Below are positions 29,585 to 39,885 of a stretch of 64,000 bases of DNA, piece by piece; position 1 is the first letter of the stretch, and each line of letters begins with the position of its first letter. The position numbers and the translations under genes are program-made. Source of the stretch: Sphingomonas sp. 28-63-12 (GTDB lineage Bacteria > Pseudomonadota > Alphaproteobacteria > Sphingomonadales > Sphingomonadaceae). The notes below the pieces were generated by a model. That model saw only the letters and a program-made list of their open reading frames with translations, was not told where the DNA came from and searched no databases. Where the stretch lies: positions 28,734-92,733 of the forward strand of contig NCGD01000013.1 of NCBI GenBank assembly GCA_002281535.1, in the 5' to 3' direction.

Positions 29585-31267
29585 TTAGTTGAGCGTGCCA
29601 GCGGCGACCTGTGCTTGGTCGGCGATCGGACCGAGCACGAGCGCGGGCAGGAAGGTGAGGCCGCCGACGATCAGGATGACCGCGGCAAGCAAGCCGATCC
29701 ACAGCGCGCCTGTGGTCGGAAACGAACCTGCGCCCGATGGGATAACCCGCTTGGCCGCCAGCCCGCCGGCGATGCCGAGCACCGGCAGGATCACCCCGAA
29801 CCGCCCGACGAACATGCCGAGCGCGAGCAGCAGATTGTAGAAAGGCGTGTTGCCGGTGAGCCCGCCGAACGCAGAGCCGTTGTTAGCCGCGGCGCTGGTG
29901 AAGGCGTAGAGGATTTCGCTGAAACCATGGGGCCCTTTGGCGAGCGGTCCGGCCAAGCCGGCGGGGACGACGCTGGCGATGGCAGCCAAGCCCAGGATCA
30001 TCAGCGGCGGCACGAAAATCGCGATGACGCTCAGCTTCATCTCGCGCGCCTCGATCTTCTTGCCGACATATTCAGGCGTGCGACCGACCATCAGCCCTGC
30101 GATGAAGACGGCGAGGATCGCGTAGATCAGCACGGCATACAGGCCTGAACCGACGCCACCGATGACGAGTTCGCCAAGCTGCATGTTGAACAGCGGGATC
30201 ATCCCGCCGAGCGGCGTGAAGCTGTCATGCGCGGCGATGACGGCACCGGTCGAGGTCGCGGTCGTGACGGTCGCGAACAGAGCGGAGGTGGCGACGCCGA
30301 AACGGACTTCCTTGCCCTCCATATTCCCGCCCGCCACGCCGAGCGCGTGATGCACCGGGTTACCTGCGGCTTCGGCGCCATAAGCGACCGCGACGCCACC
30401 TGCGAACAGCAGCAGCATCGCCGCCAGGATCACCCAGCCCTGGCGGACATTGCCGACGGCCTTGCCGAAGGTCAGCGTCAGCCCCGCGCCGAGCACGAAG
30501 ATGCTAAGCATCTGGATGAAATTGCTGATCGCGCTGGGGTTCTCGAACGGATGCGCCGAATTGGCGTTGAAGAAGCCGCCGCCATTGGTGCCGAGCATCT
30601 TGATCGCGAGCTGCGAAGCGACGGGCCCCAGTGCGATCACCTGTTTCGCGCCTTCAACCGTGGTTGCCGTCATTGACGCGGCGAAGGTCTGCGGCACGCC
30701 GAGCGTGACATAGGCGAGCGCCAGCACTAAGCAGATCGGCAGCAGCAGATAAAGCGTCACCCGCGTCACATCGACCCAGAAGTTGCCAATGCCCGTCGCT
30801 TGCCGTCGCGCGAAACCCCGGATGATCGCGAAGGCCACCGCAATACCCGTGGCCGCCGACAGGAAATTCTGCACCGTCAGCCCGAGCATTTGCGACAAAT
30901 GCGAGAGCGTGCTTTCGCCCCCGTAATTCTGCCAATTGGTGTTGGTGACGAAGCTGACCGCGGTGTTGAACGCGAGCAGATTCTCGACCGCCGGGAACCC
31001 CTGCGGGTTGAGCGGCAACACGGCTTGCAGCTTGAGCACCGCGAACAGGAAGGCGATGCCAAGCAAGTTGAACGCCATCAGCGATACCGCATAGCCGACC
31101 CAGCTTTGCTCGGCCTTGGGATCCACGCCGATCAGCCGGAAGAGCGCGCGCTCACCCGGAAGGCTGTCGCGCGCATAAAGCGCATACATCCAGTCGCCCG
31201 TCGGCTTGGCGAGGGCAACAATGAGCGCGGTGAAGAGGAGGATCATGCTCCATCCGGCGAGGGTCAT
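29585..31267 (-). CDS. kdpA: K+-transporting ATPase channel subunit KdpA
   Basis: Protein of 560 residues with about ten membrane helices. Four repeated pore segments with selectivity-filter glycines are visible, for example [50 protein letters not shown] and [12 protein letters not shown], the family hallmark. It forms the K+ pore that delivers ions to KdpB. The ATG at 31265-31267 starts [10 protein letters not shown]. It is preceded by kdpF, 15 bp upstream, and followed by kdpB after 11 bp. Confidence 0.97.
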   Translation of the reverse strand: MTLAGWSMILLFTALIVALAKPTGDWMYALYARDSLPGERALFRLIGVDPKAEQSWVGYAVSLMAFNLLGIAFLFAVLKLQAVLPLNPQGFPAVENLLAFNTAVSFVTNTNWQNYGGESTLSHLSQMLGLTVQNFLSAATGIAVAFAIIRGFARRQATGIGNFWVDVTRVTLYLLLPICLVLALAYVTLGVPQTFAASMTATTVEGAKQVIALGPVASQLAIKMLGTNGGGFFNANSAHPFENPSAISNFIQMLSIFVLGAGLTLTFGKAVGNVRQGWVILAAMLLLFAGGVAVAYGAEAAGNPVHHALGVAGGNMEGKEVRFGVATSALFATVTTATSTGAVIAAHDSFTPLGGMIPLFNMQLGELVIGGVGSGLYAVLIYAILAVFIAGLMVGRTPEYVGKKIEAREMKLSVIAIFVPPLMILGLAAIASVVPAGLAGPLAKGPHGFSEILYAFTSAAANNGSAFGGLTGNTPFYNLLLALGMFVGRFGVILPVLGIAGGLAAKRVIPSGAGSFPTTGALWIGLLAAVILIVGGLTFLPALVLGPIADQAQVAAGTLN

Positions 31268-31282
31268 GGCCGCTACCCCCGC

Positions 31283-31372
31283 TCAATACCGCTCAGGCCG
31301 TGCGAGCACGGCGAGCAGATAGACAAGAACGATGGCGAGCGTGACCGCGCCGAGGAGGAGATCAATGGACAT
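31283..31372 (-). CDS. kdpF: KdpF, small subunit of the K+ ATPase
   Basis: A 29-residue single-helix protein, MSIDLLLGAVTLAIVLVYLL followed by AVLARPERY, starting at the ATG 31370-31372 and ending at TGA 31283-31285. The length, hydrophobic core and terminal RPERY match KdpF, which stabilises KdpFABC. Position immediately before kdpA is exactly where kdpF is found in other genomes. First gene of the operon; a GGAGG-type ribosome site is not evident just upstream. Confidence 0.88.
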   Translation of the reverse strand: MSIDLLLGAVTLAIVLVYLLAVLARPERY

Positions 31373-31960
31373 AGGGCCGCCTTCGAATGTTCGGCGGCCT
31401 GCCTAAGCCCGAAGCGCGTTAAGCTTCGCGATGCTTTTTCGGTCGATGGCATAAGGGGAGCGTAAAGCGCGAATTGAGGGAAACCGGCGCTGTTAGCTGG
31501 CGTAACCGAATGACCGCTGACCAGAGATCAGCAGAGCGAACCGATAGTCCGCTTCAGGCTCATTGCCGACTGGTTGCCGTCCAAAGGTCGAACGACCACA
31601 TCTGTCACAAGCGGACGGTCGTGCTGTTGCTCACGAATGGCGTAAACTGGGTCGACAGCTGCCACGGCGCCGAGTTCAAAACGAGTATCCGCTTCGGCAC
31701 ATTGGTGCGCTGATAGCCGCCAGGTCACTTTCCGCCATCCCTTGCTGCTCGCGGCGGTGAAAGCGACCCAACTCAACGCGAACCTGTGATTATGCTGATG
31801 GCAGGAAAAGCGGTCGGTCTGTACTGGGAGCATGAGCTTGATGAAAAACGCTGCCCGCTCATCGGGTATCGCACTGGTATCGCAAATTGCTCCAAATCGC
31901 TTCAGTTCAGCAGTTTCGCCTATCTGAAACCCAAGCATTTACGCCATTTCTCGAGGAAAT
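31373..31960. other. Upstream region of kdp and right-end spacer of the island
   Basis: 588 bp with no convincing gene. It must contain the kdp promoter and KdpE-binding site, but I cannot assign boxes with confidence. A weak stem CGAAGC/GCTTCG flanks TTAACGC around 31410-31430. A 136-codon minus-strand frame (31528-31938) has no known domain and poor composition, so it is not called. Confidence 0.45.
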
Positions 31961-32021
31961 GCTGCAATCGCACTGCGGAGGTCAGGGGTTCGATTCCCCT
32001 CGGCTCCACCAACTCAGTCTC
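31961..32021 (+). repeat. attR: duplicated tRNA-Ala 3' half
   Basis: Same 61 bp as at 20249-20309 except for G instead of A at 31977 and A instead of G at 32012. The tRNA 5' half is absent here, so this copy is a recombination scar and not a tRNA gene. It marks the right boundary of the island. Confidence 0.9.
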
Positions 32022-32068
32022 AAAGTCGTCGACAAGCTGGAACAGCTCGCGCGCGCACCAGTACGGCG

Positions 32069-33860
32069 CTAAGCGGGCACCCATAATCTGACGCGATTCA
32101 GGCGCAGCGCTTCAATCACGACCGTGAAAAAGGATGGCGCCATCGCCGCGCCCACGAACATGGGCGACATCAGAAGGCCAGTCATGGGATAAAGCACGCC
32201 TGCGGCGACGGGCACGCCGATCCCGTTGAACAGGAACGAGAAAAACAGGTTTGGGCGAATATGAACCATTGTCGATTTGGCCAGCGTACGCGCACGGACA
32301 ACCGCGGCAAAATCACCCTGGCGAGGGTAATGTCGGCGCTTTCGATCGGGACGTCGGCACCCGTGCCCATCGTTGCACCGACATCGGCGGCAGCAAGCGC
32401 CGGCGAATTGTTGATACCACATCCGGCCATTCCAACCTTGGTACCCACAACCTGAAGCTCGGCGACGATCCGCGCTTTGTCCTCGGGCTTGAGTTGGGCA
32501 TGAGTCCCATCGCGCTCGCCAACCGCATCGACAGCGGCCTGCGCCGGTGTCGCGTTGTCGCCTGTCGGCATGATGCTTGCGCCGTCGTGCCGTTGCGCTT
32601 CCGCGGCATCGGTGAGCGGCAGCGAATCGACGCCCATGCGATCCATCCGCGCGCTGTTACCGATCACGACTTGAAGGGCTTCCACCGTGGCACTGACGCC
32701 GGCACCGACCTGCACCGCAAAATGCTGCAGCTCGGCCAATGTCAGGCCGCATTCGGTTGCCGGTGTCACGATACCGTGCGCAAGCGAATGTTCGGATCTT
32801 GCTTCCACCGATGCCGCCAACCGAAGCACATCATCGTCGCTGCCATGGCCAAGTGTCCTCATCGCGACCAGTTTTGGCCTGCCCTCTCTCAGCGCCCTGA
32901 TCTTGTCGATCTGCAGCTTAACTATCCCCTCAAACGCCTGCAGCGCCTCCGCGCTCCTGATGAGGAGCCCGGCCTGAGCACCGCGCCCCGTGCCGACCAT
33001 GATCGACTTTGGCGTCGCCAGGCCAAGCGCGCAGGGACAGGCGATGACGAGAACGGCGATAGTTGTGAGTAAGGCGTGGCTCAACCACGGCTGGGGCCGA
33101 TCATGCTCCACACCGCAAAGGTGGCGACGGCAAACAGGATGACTAGTGGGACGAACCAGCCCGAGATGGGATCGGCGACCGCCTGAGTCAGGGCGTGGCT
33201 GCGCTGCGCCTCGGCCACCATTGGGACGATCCGCGCCAGCATCTTATCGTTTCCGACGGCAAGAGTTTGCATCACAAGACTGCCGGTGCCGTCCAAGGTG
33301 CCGCCGGTGCGTGGGCTAATGTCCGCCTTGGCGATTGGCAAAAATTCCCCGGTCTTGAACGCAAACAGGGGCACTTCGGCTTCGCTACCATCTGCAGCGA
33401 TACGGCGCGCGGGTGTGGACGCGAGAATGAAAATCGCCCGGATCGCCATGCCGGTCGTGGCGCGGCCCCTGAGTTCTAGGATCTGGCCTAGCAGCACCAA
33501 GGCGACGACAACGCCCGGCGCCTAGTAATAAACCGGCACCCTACCGTGCATCCGGATAGCTTCGGGAAACCGCTCGGGCAGGAACGTTGCCACGAGGCTG
33601 TCGACCGGCCCCTGCTGAGTTACCTGCGTTGATTGTTGGTGCATTGTTGCCTCCGTTGCCGTTGCCGTCTGGAGGTGGAGCGAAGCGGAGCTGGAGGGCG
33701 GCACACGAACCATCTGCGAGATAATCCGTCGGCGCAAACCGGAATTTGGAACGGCAGCCCTCATGCTCGGCATGCTGTGCAGTCTCGGCCGGATCGACCA
33801 TCGTGCCGCAAACAAGGTCGGTCGCGGCGTAGGCGGCGCGTGCTTCGGTAGTTTCGGCAT
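32069..33860 (-). pseudogene. Degraded copper-type P1B ATPase
   Basis: Fragments in different frames match a CopA-like ATPase from N- to C-terminus. Seen: a YHS-like metal-binding stretch (TMVDPAETAQHAEHEG, around 33780-33810), actuator region (ELRGRATTGMAIRAI, GGTLDGTGSLVM) with the central TGE loop deleted, the intact [20 protein letters not shown], and a hinge where DKTGTLT has become DKIRALREG and GDGIND has become AGCGINNSP. Frame breaks occur near 33085-33110 and near 32300; the last helices ([20 protein letters not shown]) are in a third frame. Several independent lesions show an old, non-functional gene. It lies just outside attR. Confidence 0.85.
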
Positions 33861-34134
33861 CGATCTTGCTTCGGTTACCTGGTTTTGCCCTCGCAGCGAC
33901 AGCGGCAGCCTATCAATCATCCGATGTCGACATAACGCGCGAGCGGCGGATTTTGTCTCGCAACGATGCGGCGCACAGTGGCCCAGTGATTACCGGATAA
34001 CATTGCCGCCGAACCCTCGCGCCATAGCAGGCGCAAGTGGTGGCCGTGTCGCGTGTTTTCCGATTCGCGAGCCGGCCGCGAACCAACGCTTAACTAGTCA
34101 GCGCTAGACAGAATGACCGCTATCTGAGGTTCGA

Positions 34135-35913
34135 ATGTCCGCGCGACGCCCGCTACATCCCGTCCTACGCGCCAGCTTGGTTGGCATCGCCTATTTCATT
34201 GCGGCATCCACGATGATTCTGTTGACGCGCTTCGACGCCGGCGTCGCAAGCCTTTGGGTGGCAACGGCATTGCTGGTCGCCGAACTAAGCATTCGCCCGC
34301 GGCAACACTGGCTGATCACGATCGCTGCCTGCGGTATCGGCAGCTGCATGGCGACGGGGTTGGTTGGCTTTGGCTGGGCAGCGGCCGGGCCCTTGATGCT
34401 GTTCAACATGTTCGAAGCCATTGTCGGCGCCGTCCTGCTCTGCTGGCTCGGCCATTGCGAGACTTATCTCGACACGCTGGAGGGCGTTGCGGTCTTCGCA
34501 CTGGCGACCTGCTGCGTCGCCACGGCGGTCACGGCGATCACCGCCGGGCTGATGCTCTCTGCGGTCACCGGCATGTCGCCGATAGCAGAAGCAAGTGCCT
34601 GGTTTGCTGGCCATGCCCTTGGTACACTCACATTCGCACCGATCTTCACCCTGCTGCTCAAAGGCGAGATTTTCGGCGTCGCGCGGCGTAGCACCCGACG
34701 CGGCGCGATTGAGGCCGGTGGTTTGCTGACGTTGATGGTGCTGGTTGCAATCGCGGTTTTTTCAAACGACCACCTGCCGCTGCTGTTCGTGCCAATGCTG
34801 CCATTGATGATCGTCGCATTCAGGCTGGAGCGGTCTGGGGTTGCCATTGCGATCGTAATTCTGGCGGGGATCGGCGGGCTGCAAACGCTGGCCGGCCATG
34901 GACCGATGCGGTTGATCGACGGACCGCCCATCGTGCATGCGCAGATGTTTCAGGCCTATCTTGCCGTGACGCTGTTGACGGTGTTGCCGGTCACAGCAGA
35001 ATTGCAGCAGCGCAAGGACATTTTCCGCCGCCTTGTCGACAGTGAGTTGCGCTACAAGCTGATTACGGAGGCCGCCACCGATATGATTCTGACGCTCGAT
35101 ATGGCCGGGATCATCCGTTATGCCTCACCATCGGTCCGCGAAATCACTGGGTTCGATCCGGGCGACCTGATCGGCCGGCAACCGCAGGATCTGATCGGTG
35201 ATCAGGAATCGGCCAAATGGATAGCCGCCTATCGCCACGCGATCGATCAGCCCGAAATCCCGTCATCCATCGAATATCAGGCCGCAATCGCCAATGGCGA
35301 GATGCGCTGGTTCGAAGCCAATTTCCGAGGGGTTTTTGCCGACGGCAAGCCGACCGGCTGGGTGAGTGCCATTCGTGACGTGTCGCATCGCAAATCGCTT
35401 GAGCTGCGCCTCGCACACGCGGCAACGACGGATTCGCTGACCGGGCTGGCCAATCGGCGCGCATTCGATGTGATGCTTGACCGGCAAATCAGGGACCAGC
35501 GCGCCGGCAGCGACACCAGCTGTGTCGCGATTTTCGACATCGATTTCTTCAAGCGCGTGAACGATGCGCATGGCCATGCGGTGGGGGACCTCGTCCTCGA
35601 GACCTTTGCCGCTGCCGCGACACGGGTATTGCGCGTCGGCGACCATGTCGCCCGGCTCGGCGGCGAGGAATTCGGGCTGATTCTCAATGGCGCAGATTTG
35701 GATGCAGCATCGCACATCTGCGACCGGCTGCGTATGGCAATTGCTCGCGACATCACCAAGGCGCCGGGTGGCATTGCCGTTTCGATTACCGTAAGCGCTG
35801 GCATCGCGCCGATCGACGGATCGAAGACTGCGTTGCAGATTATGCGGCAGGCTGATGATGCTCTTTACCGAGCGAAGGCAGGCGGACGCGACCAGTTGGC
35901 GGTCGCTGCGTGA
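34135..35913 (+). CDS. MASE1-PAS diguanylate cyclase
   Basis: Protein of 592 residues. Residues 1-290 are a MASE1-type membrane sensor with about eight helices (LVGIAYFIAASTMILLTRF onward), residues about 305-420 are a PAS domain (YKLITEAATDMILTLDMAG), and the C-terminus is a GGDEF domain with HVARLGGEEFGLIL. The active-site signature is GGEEF, and RVGD five residues before it is the RxxD inhibitory site, so product feedback is likely. It makes cyclic-di-GMP; no EAL domain is fused. The ATG follows GAGG. It lies next to the ATPase remnant, outside the island. A PilZ-domain gene (41516) is a possible c-di-GMP target elsewhere in the window. Confidence 0.92.
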   Translation: MSARRPLHPVLRASLVGIAYFIAASTMILLTRFDAGVASLWVATALLVAELSIRPRQHWLITIAACGIGSCMATGLVGFGWAAAGPLMLFNMFEAIVGAVLLCWLGHCETYLDTLEGVAVFALATCCVATAVTAITAGLMLSAVTGMSPIAEASAWFAGHALGTLTFAPIFTLLLKGEIFGVARRSTRRGAIEAGGLLTLMVLVAIAVFSNDHLPLLFVPMLPLMIVAFRLERSGVAIAIVILAGIGGLQTLAGHGPMRLIDGPPIVHAQMFQAYLAVTLLTVLPVTAELQQRKDIFRRLVDSELRYKLITEAATDMILTLDMAGIIRYASPSVREITGFDPGDLIGRQPQDLIGDQESAKWIAAYRHAIDQPEIPSSIEYQAAIANGEMRWFEANFRGVFADGKPTGWVSAIRDVSHRKSLELRLAHAATTDSLTGLANRRAFDVMLDRQIRDQRAGSDTSCVAIFDIDFFKRVNDAHGHAVGDLVLETFAAAATRVLRVGDHVARLGGEEFGLILNGADLDAASHICDRLRMAIARDITKAPGGIAVSITVSAGIAPIDGSKTALQIMRQADDALYRAKAGGRDQLAVAA

Positions 35914-35965
35914 CAATTGCGGAAACGTCATAGGACCTGGCGCGGTTCTGCCTTAGGATCACGCC

Positions 35966-36757
35966 ATGTCCCGCGACTCCACCCCAATGCCGCCTGCCAC
36001 CCCACCCCAGACCGATCCGATCCCCGCCGCGACGCTGGTGTTGTTCCGTGACTCGGCCGACGGGCCGCCCGAGCTGCTGATCGTCGAACGCGCCCGCGCG
36101 ATGGTATTTGCCGGCGGTGCGCTAGTATTTCCAGGCGGACGGATCGACCCCGAAGACGTTGCGCTGGCGGCCATCCACGCGCCCGACGACGATCATGGCG
36201 CCGCACGAATCGCTGCCATTCGCGAGACGATCGAGGAGGCAAGCATCGCTGTCGGCCTGACGCCCATCCCCGGCGCGGCGCAGCTTGCCGCGCTGCGCGC
36301 CGGACTGCACGCTGGCGAACCCTTTGGCGCACTGCTCGCGGCGCAGGGCCTGACATTCGATCTGGGGGCGCTGGTGCCTTTCGCCCGTTGGTTGCCCGCG
36401 CATGCGCATATGCGCATTTTCGATACGGTCTTTTTGCTGGCGGCGCTGCCCGCCAACGCCCCCGACCCGATCGTTGATTCGACCGAAAACACGCGCGTCT
36501 TCTGGATGAGCGCCCAATCGGTGATCGACGAAGCCGATGCCGGGCGCGCGACGGTTATCTTCCCGACCCGGCGCAATCTTGAACGGCTTGCCCAATTTGG
36601 CAGCTTTGCCGACGCCTGCAACCATGCGCGCGCCTATCCCGTCACGACGGTGACGCCCTGGACCGAAACACGCGGCGATCAGACGTTTTTATGCATCCCC
36701 GACAATATCGGCTACCCGGTCACGACCGAGCCGATGTCAGACGTGATCCGGGGATAG
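35966..36757 (+). CDS. Nudix hydrolase (NUDT19-like)
   Basis: Protein of 263 residues. The Nudix box is split by an insertion: FPGGRIDPEDVALA followed by about 20 residues and then IAAIRETIEEASIAVG, which holds the REUxEExG core. This longer layout with VFPGGR is typical of NUDT19/CoA-pyrophosphatase-like Nudix proteins. It probably cleaves a CoA ester or nucleotide diphosphate. Not linked to neighbours. Confidence 0.85.
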   Translation: MSRDSTPMPPATPPQTDPIPAATLVLFRDSADGPPELLIVERARAMVFAGGALVFPGGRIDPEDVALAAIHAPDDDHGAARIAAIRETIEEASIAVGLTPIPGAAQLAALRAGLHAGEPFGALLAAQGLTFDLGALVPFARWLPAHAHMRIFDTVFLLAALPANAPDPIVDSTENTRVFWMSAQSVIDEADAGRATVIFPTRRNLERLAQFGSFADACNHARAYPVTTVTPWTETRGDQTFLCIPDNIGYPVTTEPMSDVIRG

Positions 36758-36777
36758 CCCCGGATCAGTAACCGCAT

Positions 36778-37329
36778 TCAATTTGGCAGCGCGGCGGCAT
36801 CCACCTTTTCGACCCAGTGCGGGAAAAAGGACGGCTGACGGTTCGACCAGCCCGAGGCGGTGGCCGCTGCCTCGCTGATCGATTGCAGCAGCTGGCGCCG
36901 CAATTCGGGATGGAGATGCGGCAAAGCGGCTGCCGCGCAAAAGGCGCCCGGCAGCCAAGGCCGGATCTGGGCACCGATCAGCCGTTCATAGAGAAAGCGA
37001 TAACAGGCAAAGCTGGTCAGTCGCCCCTGCCCCAGATCAAAGGCACTGACCACGACCAGCGGCCCGAGAAATTGTTCGACCGATTCGAGCCCGCTGTCGT
37101 CGGGGATCATGGCGCGGATATCGGGCAGCCGATCATAAAGCCGCGCCTGCGCGCGAATGCTGGCGGCCTCAACCACGTCGCGCGACCAGCGCTCCAGCGC
37201 GTCTTCGCGATCAAGGCCGACATCGAGCGAGCGCCGGACATAACGCTGGGTCGCCGCGCTGAACCCGGCGAATTCCTTCATTTCGGCCAATGCCATGGCA
37301 CCGGCGGCTGGTTTCATGCGTGCACTCAT
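36778..37329 (-). CDS. Conserved hypothetical protein
   Basis: Protein of 183 residues, soluble, helical, without signal peptide. Notable stretches are YVRRSLDVGLDREDALERWSRD and VEQFLGPLVVVSAFDLGQGRLTSF. No family recognised. The ORF begins with two close ATGs; the second or third in-frame Met (MKPAAG, MALAEM) could also serve. Faces the Nudix gene with a 20-bp gap. Confidence 0.6.
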   Translation of the reverse strand: MSARMKPAAGAMALAEMKEFAGFSAATQRYVRRSLDVGLDREDALERWSRDVVEAASIRAQARLYDRLPDIRAMIPDDSGLESVEQFLGPLVVVSAFDLGQGRLTSFACYRFLYERLIGAQIRPWLPGAFCAAAALPHLHPELRRQLLQSISEAAATASGWSNRQPSFFPHWVEKVDAAALPN

Positions 37330-37520
37330 CGTTTCATCCTGCCCCGCTCGTTTGACCCAAACATATCATGCGCTGACATGGTTAACAGTTTCCTTAACGA
37401 CGCTGACTCGCCCGCGTCGCAACGCGATCTTCGGCAAGAAAATGTCGCAATGCAACATGCCAGCGATTTATTCCGGTCGAGTCGAGCCCCGGCGCTGCGG
37501 CGGCCGCACGCCGCGCGGGG

Positions 37521-38297
37521 CTAAAGCGCGCGGACCATAACTTGCTGCTGGTTCATCTGAGTGCGGCCAAATACCGTCATAAAGGCAATGTCGGTGGCAT
37601 CGCGGCCCACTGCCACCCGCGCGATATCATCGACATCGGCCATGCCGGTCGGGTCAAGCAAATGCCAGCCATCCGCCAGCCACATTTCGCACACCGCATG
37701 GAAATCCTGGGGTTCGACGCCTGGCGCATAGGCCGACACGCAGCGCGCCGGGATGCCGCTGGCCCGGGCCAGCGCGCAGAGCAGATGGGCATAATCCCGG
37801 CAAACGCCGCGGCGATCGGCAAAGGTCATCATCGCAGTCGTCACGCCGCTGCTGGTGCCGCCTTCGTAGCGCAGATTCTGCCTGACCCAATCGCGCATCG
37901 CCAGCGCCAGCACGCCGCCTTCGAGCCCGGCAAATTCGGCATGGACGAACCCTTCGAAACGATCGGATTCGCAATAGCGGCTGGGCAGCAGGTAGGAGAT
38001 GATCGCACCGGGCAGCGCGCGTGGCGGTGCGGCGGCAAGCGCGGCGATATCTATGCTGGGCCGATCGATCGTGACGATCGCGCGATATTCGGCGCGGAAA
38101 TTGCCCGTGCCGCGCGCAAGGCAGCGTTGGCCGATACCGTCTTCGCCAACCACCGCCACCAGCGGCGTATCGGTCCATATCTTGAGGTCCTGCGCTTCGA
38201 GCTTCTGGTCCGGCATCGCCGCCACCTCGATCTGCAACAGCACATCGGCGGCATCCTCGATCCAGTAATCCAGCACGGCTTCGACGGACAGGCGCAT
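37521..38297 (-). CDS. Transglutaminase-like cysteine protease family protein
   Basis: Protein of 258 residues with an N-terminal beta-sandwich region (residues 1-110) and a transglutaminase-like catalytic core: Cys in RRGVCRDYAHLLCALAR (about residue 167), His in DFHAVCEMWL and Asp in LLDPTG. This is the bacterial family often encoded with alpha-E and circularly permuted ATP-grasp genes, but none of those partners are here. Function is unknown, probably proteolysis or amide processing in the cytoplasm. The ORF starts with ATG at 38295-38297. Confidence 0.88.
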   Translation of the reverse strand: MRLSVEAVLDYWIEDAADVLLQIEVAAMPDQKLEAQDLKIWTDTPLVAVVGEDGIGQRCLARGTGNFRAEYRAIVTIDRPSIDIAALAAAPPRALPGAIISYLLPSRYCESDRFEGFVHAEFAGLEGGVLALAMRDWVRQNLRYEGGTSSGVTTAMMTFADRRGVCRDYAHLLCALARASGIPARCVSAYAPGVEPQDFHAVCEMWLADGWHLLDPTGMADVDDIARVAVGRDATDIAFMTVFGRTQMNQQQVMVRAL

Positions 38298-38332
38298 TCA
38301 CGTTCCCGGGCGGCTGGAGGCAGATAGGCAAA

Positions 38333-38370
38333 GAACAAACAAAAGGCCCGGCGAGTTTCCCCGCCGGGCC
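38333..38370 (-). terminator. Rho-independent terminator of the BAX inhibitor-like gene
   Basis: On the minus strand, stem GGCCCGGCG / CGCCGGGCC (38345-38353 with 38362-38370, perfect 9 bp, 8-base loop) is followed by TTTTGTTTGTT, 25 bp beyond the stop of the gene at 38395. Confidence 0.85.
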
Positions 38371-38394
38371 AAGATTGTTGGTGCGGTGTGGGTT

Positions 38395-39132
38395 CTAGTT
38401 CCGGCTGCTGCCGAACAGGCGCAGGATGAACAGGAACATGTTGATAAAGTCCAGATACAGCGTCAGCGCCGACATGATGACCGTGCGGCCTTCATATTCG
38501 GTACCGGCCACTGCGGCATACATGCTCTTCACCTTCTGCGTATCATAGGCGGTGAGGCCTGCGAACAACAACACGCCGACCATGCTGATCACCAGCGAAA
38601 GCGGGCCGGACTGCAGGAACATGTTGACCACCATCGCCACGATCAGGCCGACCAGGCCCATGATCAGGAAAGTGCCGAACGCCGACAGATCCTTTTTGGT
38701 GGTGTAGCCCCACAGGCTCAACCCGGCAAAACCGGCCGCCGTGGCGAAGAACGCGCCGGCGATCGACGTACCGGTATATTGCAGGAAGATGGTGGAGAGC
38801 GACAGGCCCATCGTTACCGCAAAACCCCAGAACATCGCCTGAAGCGTGCTGGTCGACATCCGGGCCTGGCCGAAGCTCATCCCGAAGACGAAGCCAAGCG
38901 GCGCGAACATGATGACATATTTCAACAAGCCGGGCCCGCCGAACACCTGCGCGGCAAAACCGCTCGCGGCGAAAGCCAGCGCAACGATGCCGGTGAGCAG
39001 AATGCCCGACGTCATGTAATTATAGACGGACAGCATGTAGGACCGCAGCCCCGCGTCATACGCGACGCCGCGGACGCCAGCGCCGCTCACGAAGGGCGCA
39101 GCGTTTGGTCGGGGATCAGACCAGTTAGCCAT
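38395..39132 (-). CDS. BAX inhibitor-1/YccA family membrane protein
   Basis: Protein of 245 residues with seven hydrophobic helices after an N-terminal 30-residue cytosolic segment (YNYMTSGILLTGIVALAFAASG, IMFAPLGFVFGMSF, ...). The last helices carry the family's conserved Asp residues (TAYDTQKVKSMY and ALTLYLDFINMFLFILRLFG). These proteins act as pH-sensitive Ca2+ leak channels in bacteria such as YetJ, and can interact with FtsH (YccA). The ATG has AAGGAG about ten bases upstream. Confidence 0.92.
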   Translation of the reverse strand: MANWSDPRPNAAPFVSGAGVRGVAYDAGLRSYMLSVYNYMTSGILLTGIVALAFAASGFAAQVFGGPGLLKYVIMFAPLGFVFGMSFGQARMSTSTLQAMFWGFAVTMGLSLSTIFLQYTGTSIAGAFFATAAGFAGLSLWGYTTKKDLSAFGTFLIMGLVGLIVAMVVNMFLQSGPLSLVISMVGVLLFAGLTAYDTQKVKSMYAAVAGTEYEGRTVIMSALTLYLDFINMFLFILRLFGSSRN

Positions 39133-39247
39133 TTCGATAAAACTCCTTTGCCCGGCAACAAGCCGGATACGGGGAATATCGGCGCTCTCCCCTCGATTTT
39201 CAAGCGAAACCGGTTGTCTGAATTGTTGCTGGAGGCCACATCAGGCG

Positions 39248-39796
39248 ATGATGCACCGCCTGTTTATCGGCCTGCGCCCGCCGCGCGAGATTCGCGCTGC
39301 CCTGATCGCGATCATGGGCGGGGTTGGCGGCGCGCGCTGGCAAAGCGATGACCAACTCCATCTGACACTGCGCTATATCGGCGAAGTCGATCACCGGACG
39401 GCGGAAGAAATCGCCATCACGCTTGCCCGCGTCCATGCGCCGCCACTGACGGTGGCGCTGCACGGCGTCGGCCAGTTCCACAAACAGGGCCGCACCGATG
39501 CGATCTGGGCAGGCGTCGCGCCCGGCGACGCGCTGCACCGGCTGCACCACAAGATCGATCACGCGCTGGTCGCGCTGGGCTTGCCCGCCGAAGGCCGCGC
39601 CTTCCGGCCCCACATCACGCTTGCGCGGCTGGCGCGCAGCCTGGGCGTAGCGGACCAGGTCGACGCGTTTGTCGCCACCCACGCCGCGCTGGCCAGCCCG
39701 CCTTTCGCCTTCAGCCATATCACGCTGTTCGAAAGCCAGCTGACCCGCGACGGCGCCCGGTATGAGGTGGTCGATCGCTGGCCGATCGACGGGTGA
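39248..39796 (+). CDS. thpR: RNA 2',3'-cyclic phosphodiesterase (LigT/ThpR)
   Basis: Protein of 182 residues, usual ThpR length. The two HxTx motifs are HLTLRYIG (about residue 38) and HITLARL (about residue 120), which bind the phosphate. It hydrolyses 2',3'-cyclic phosphate ends on RNA and can ligate tRNA halves in vitro. Two ATGs are adjacent (39248, 39251); GGAGG is 12 bases before the first. Confidence 0.93.
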   Translation: MMHRLFIGLRPPREIRAALIAIMGGVGGARWQSDDQLHLTLRYIGEVDHRTAEEIAITLARVHAPPLTVALHGVGQFHKQGRTDAIWAGVAPGDALHRLHHKIDHALVALGLPAEGRAFRPHITLARLARSLGVADQVDAFVATHAALASPPFAFSHITLFESQLTRDGARYEVVDRWPIDG

Positions 39797-39885
39797 TTAC
39801 GCACCCCATGCACGAATAGCCCTTCCGCATGGCCGCCACGCTCTGCTAGCCCGCCTTTTGACGATGGGCTTTTGAGGGGATTTGC

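Noticed and set aside
31528-31938. 136-codon minus-strand frame at the right end of the island
   Set aside because: No domain, no ribosome site, odd composition; it overlaps the region leading to attR and looks like random open frame in GC-rich DNA.
31961-32021. Second tRNA-Ala
   Set aside because: Only the anticodon arm, T arm and CCA end are present; D arm and 5' acceptor are missing, so it is the att copy.
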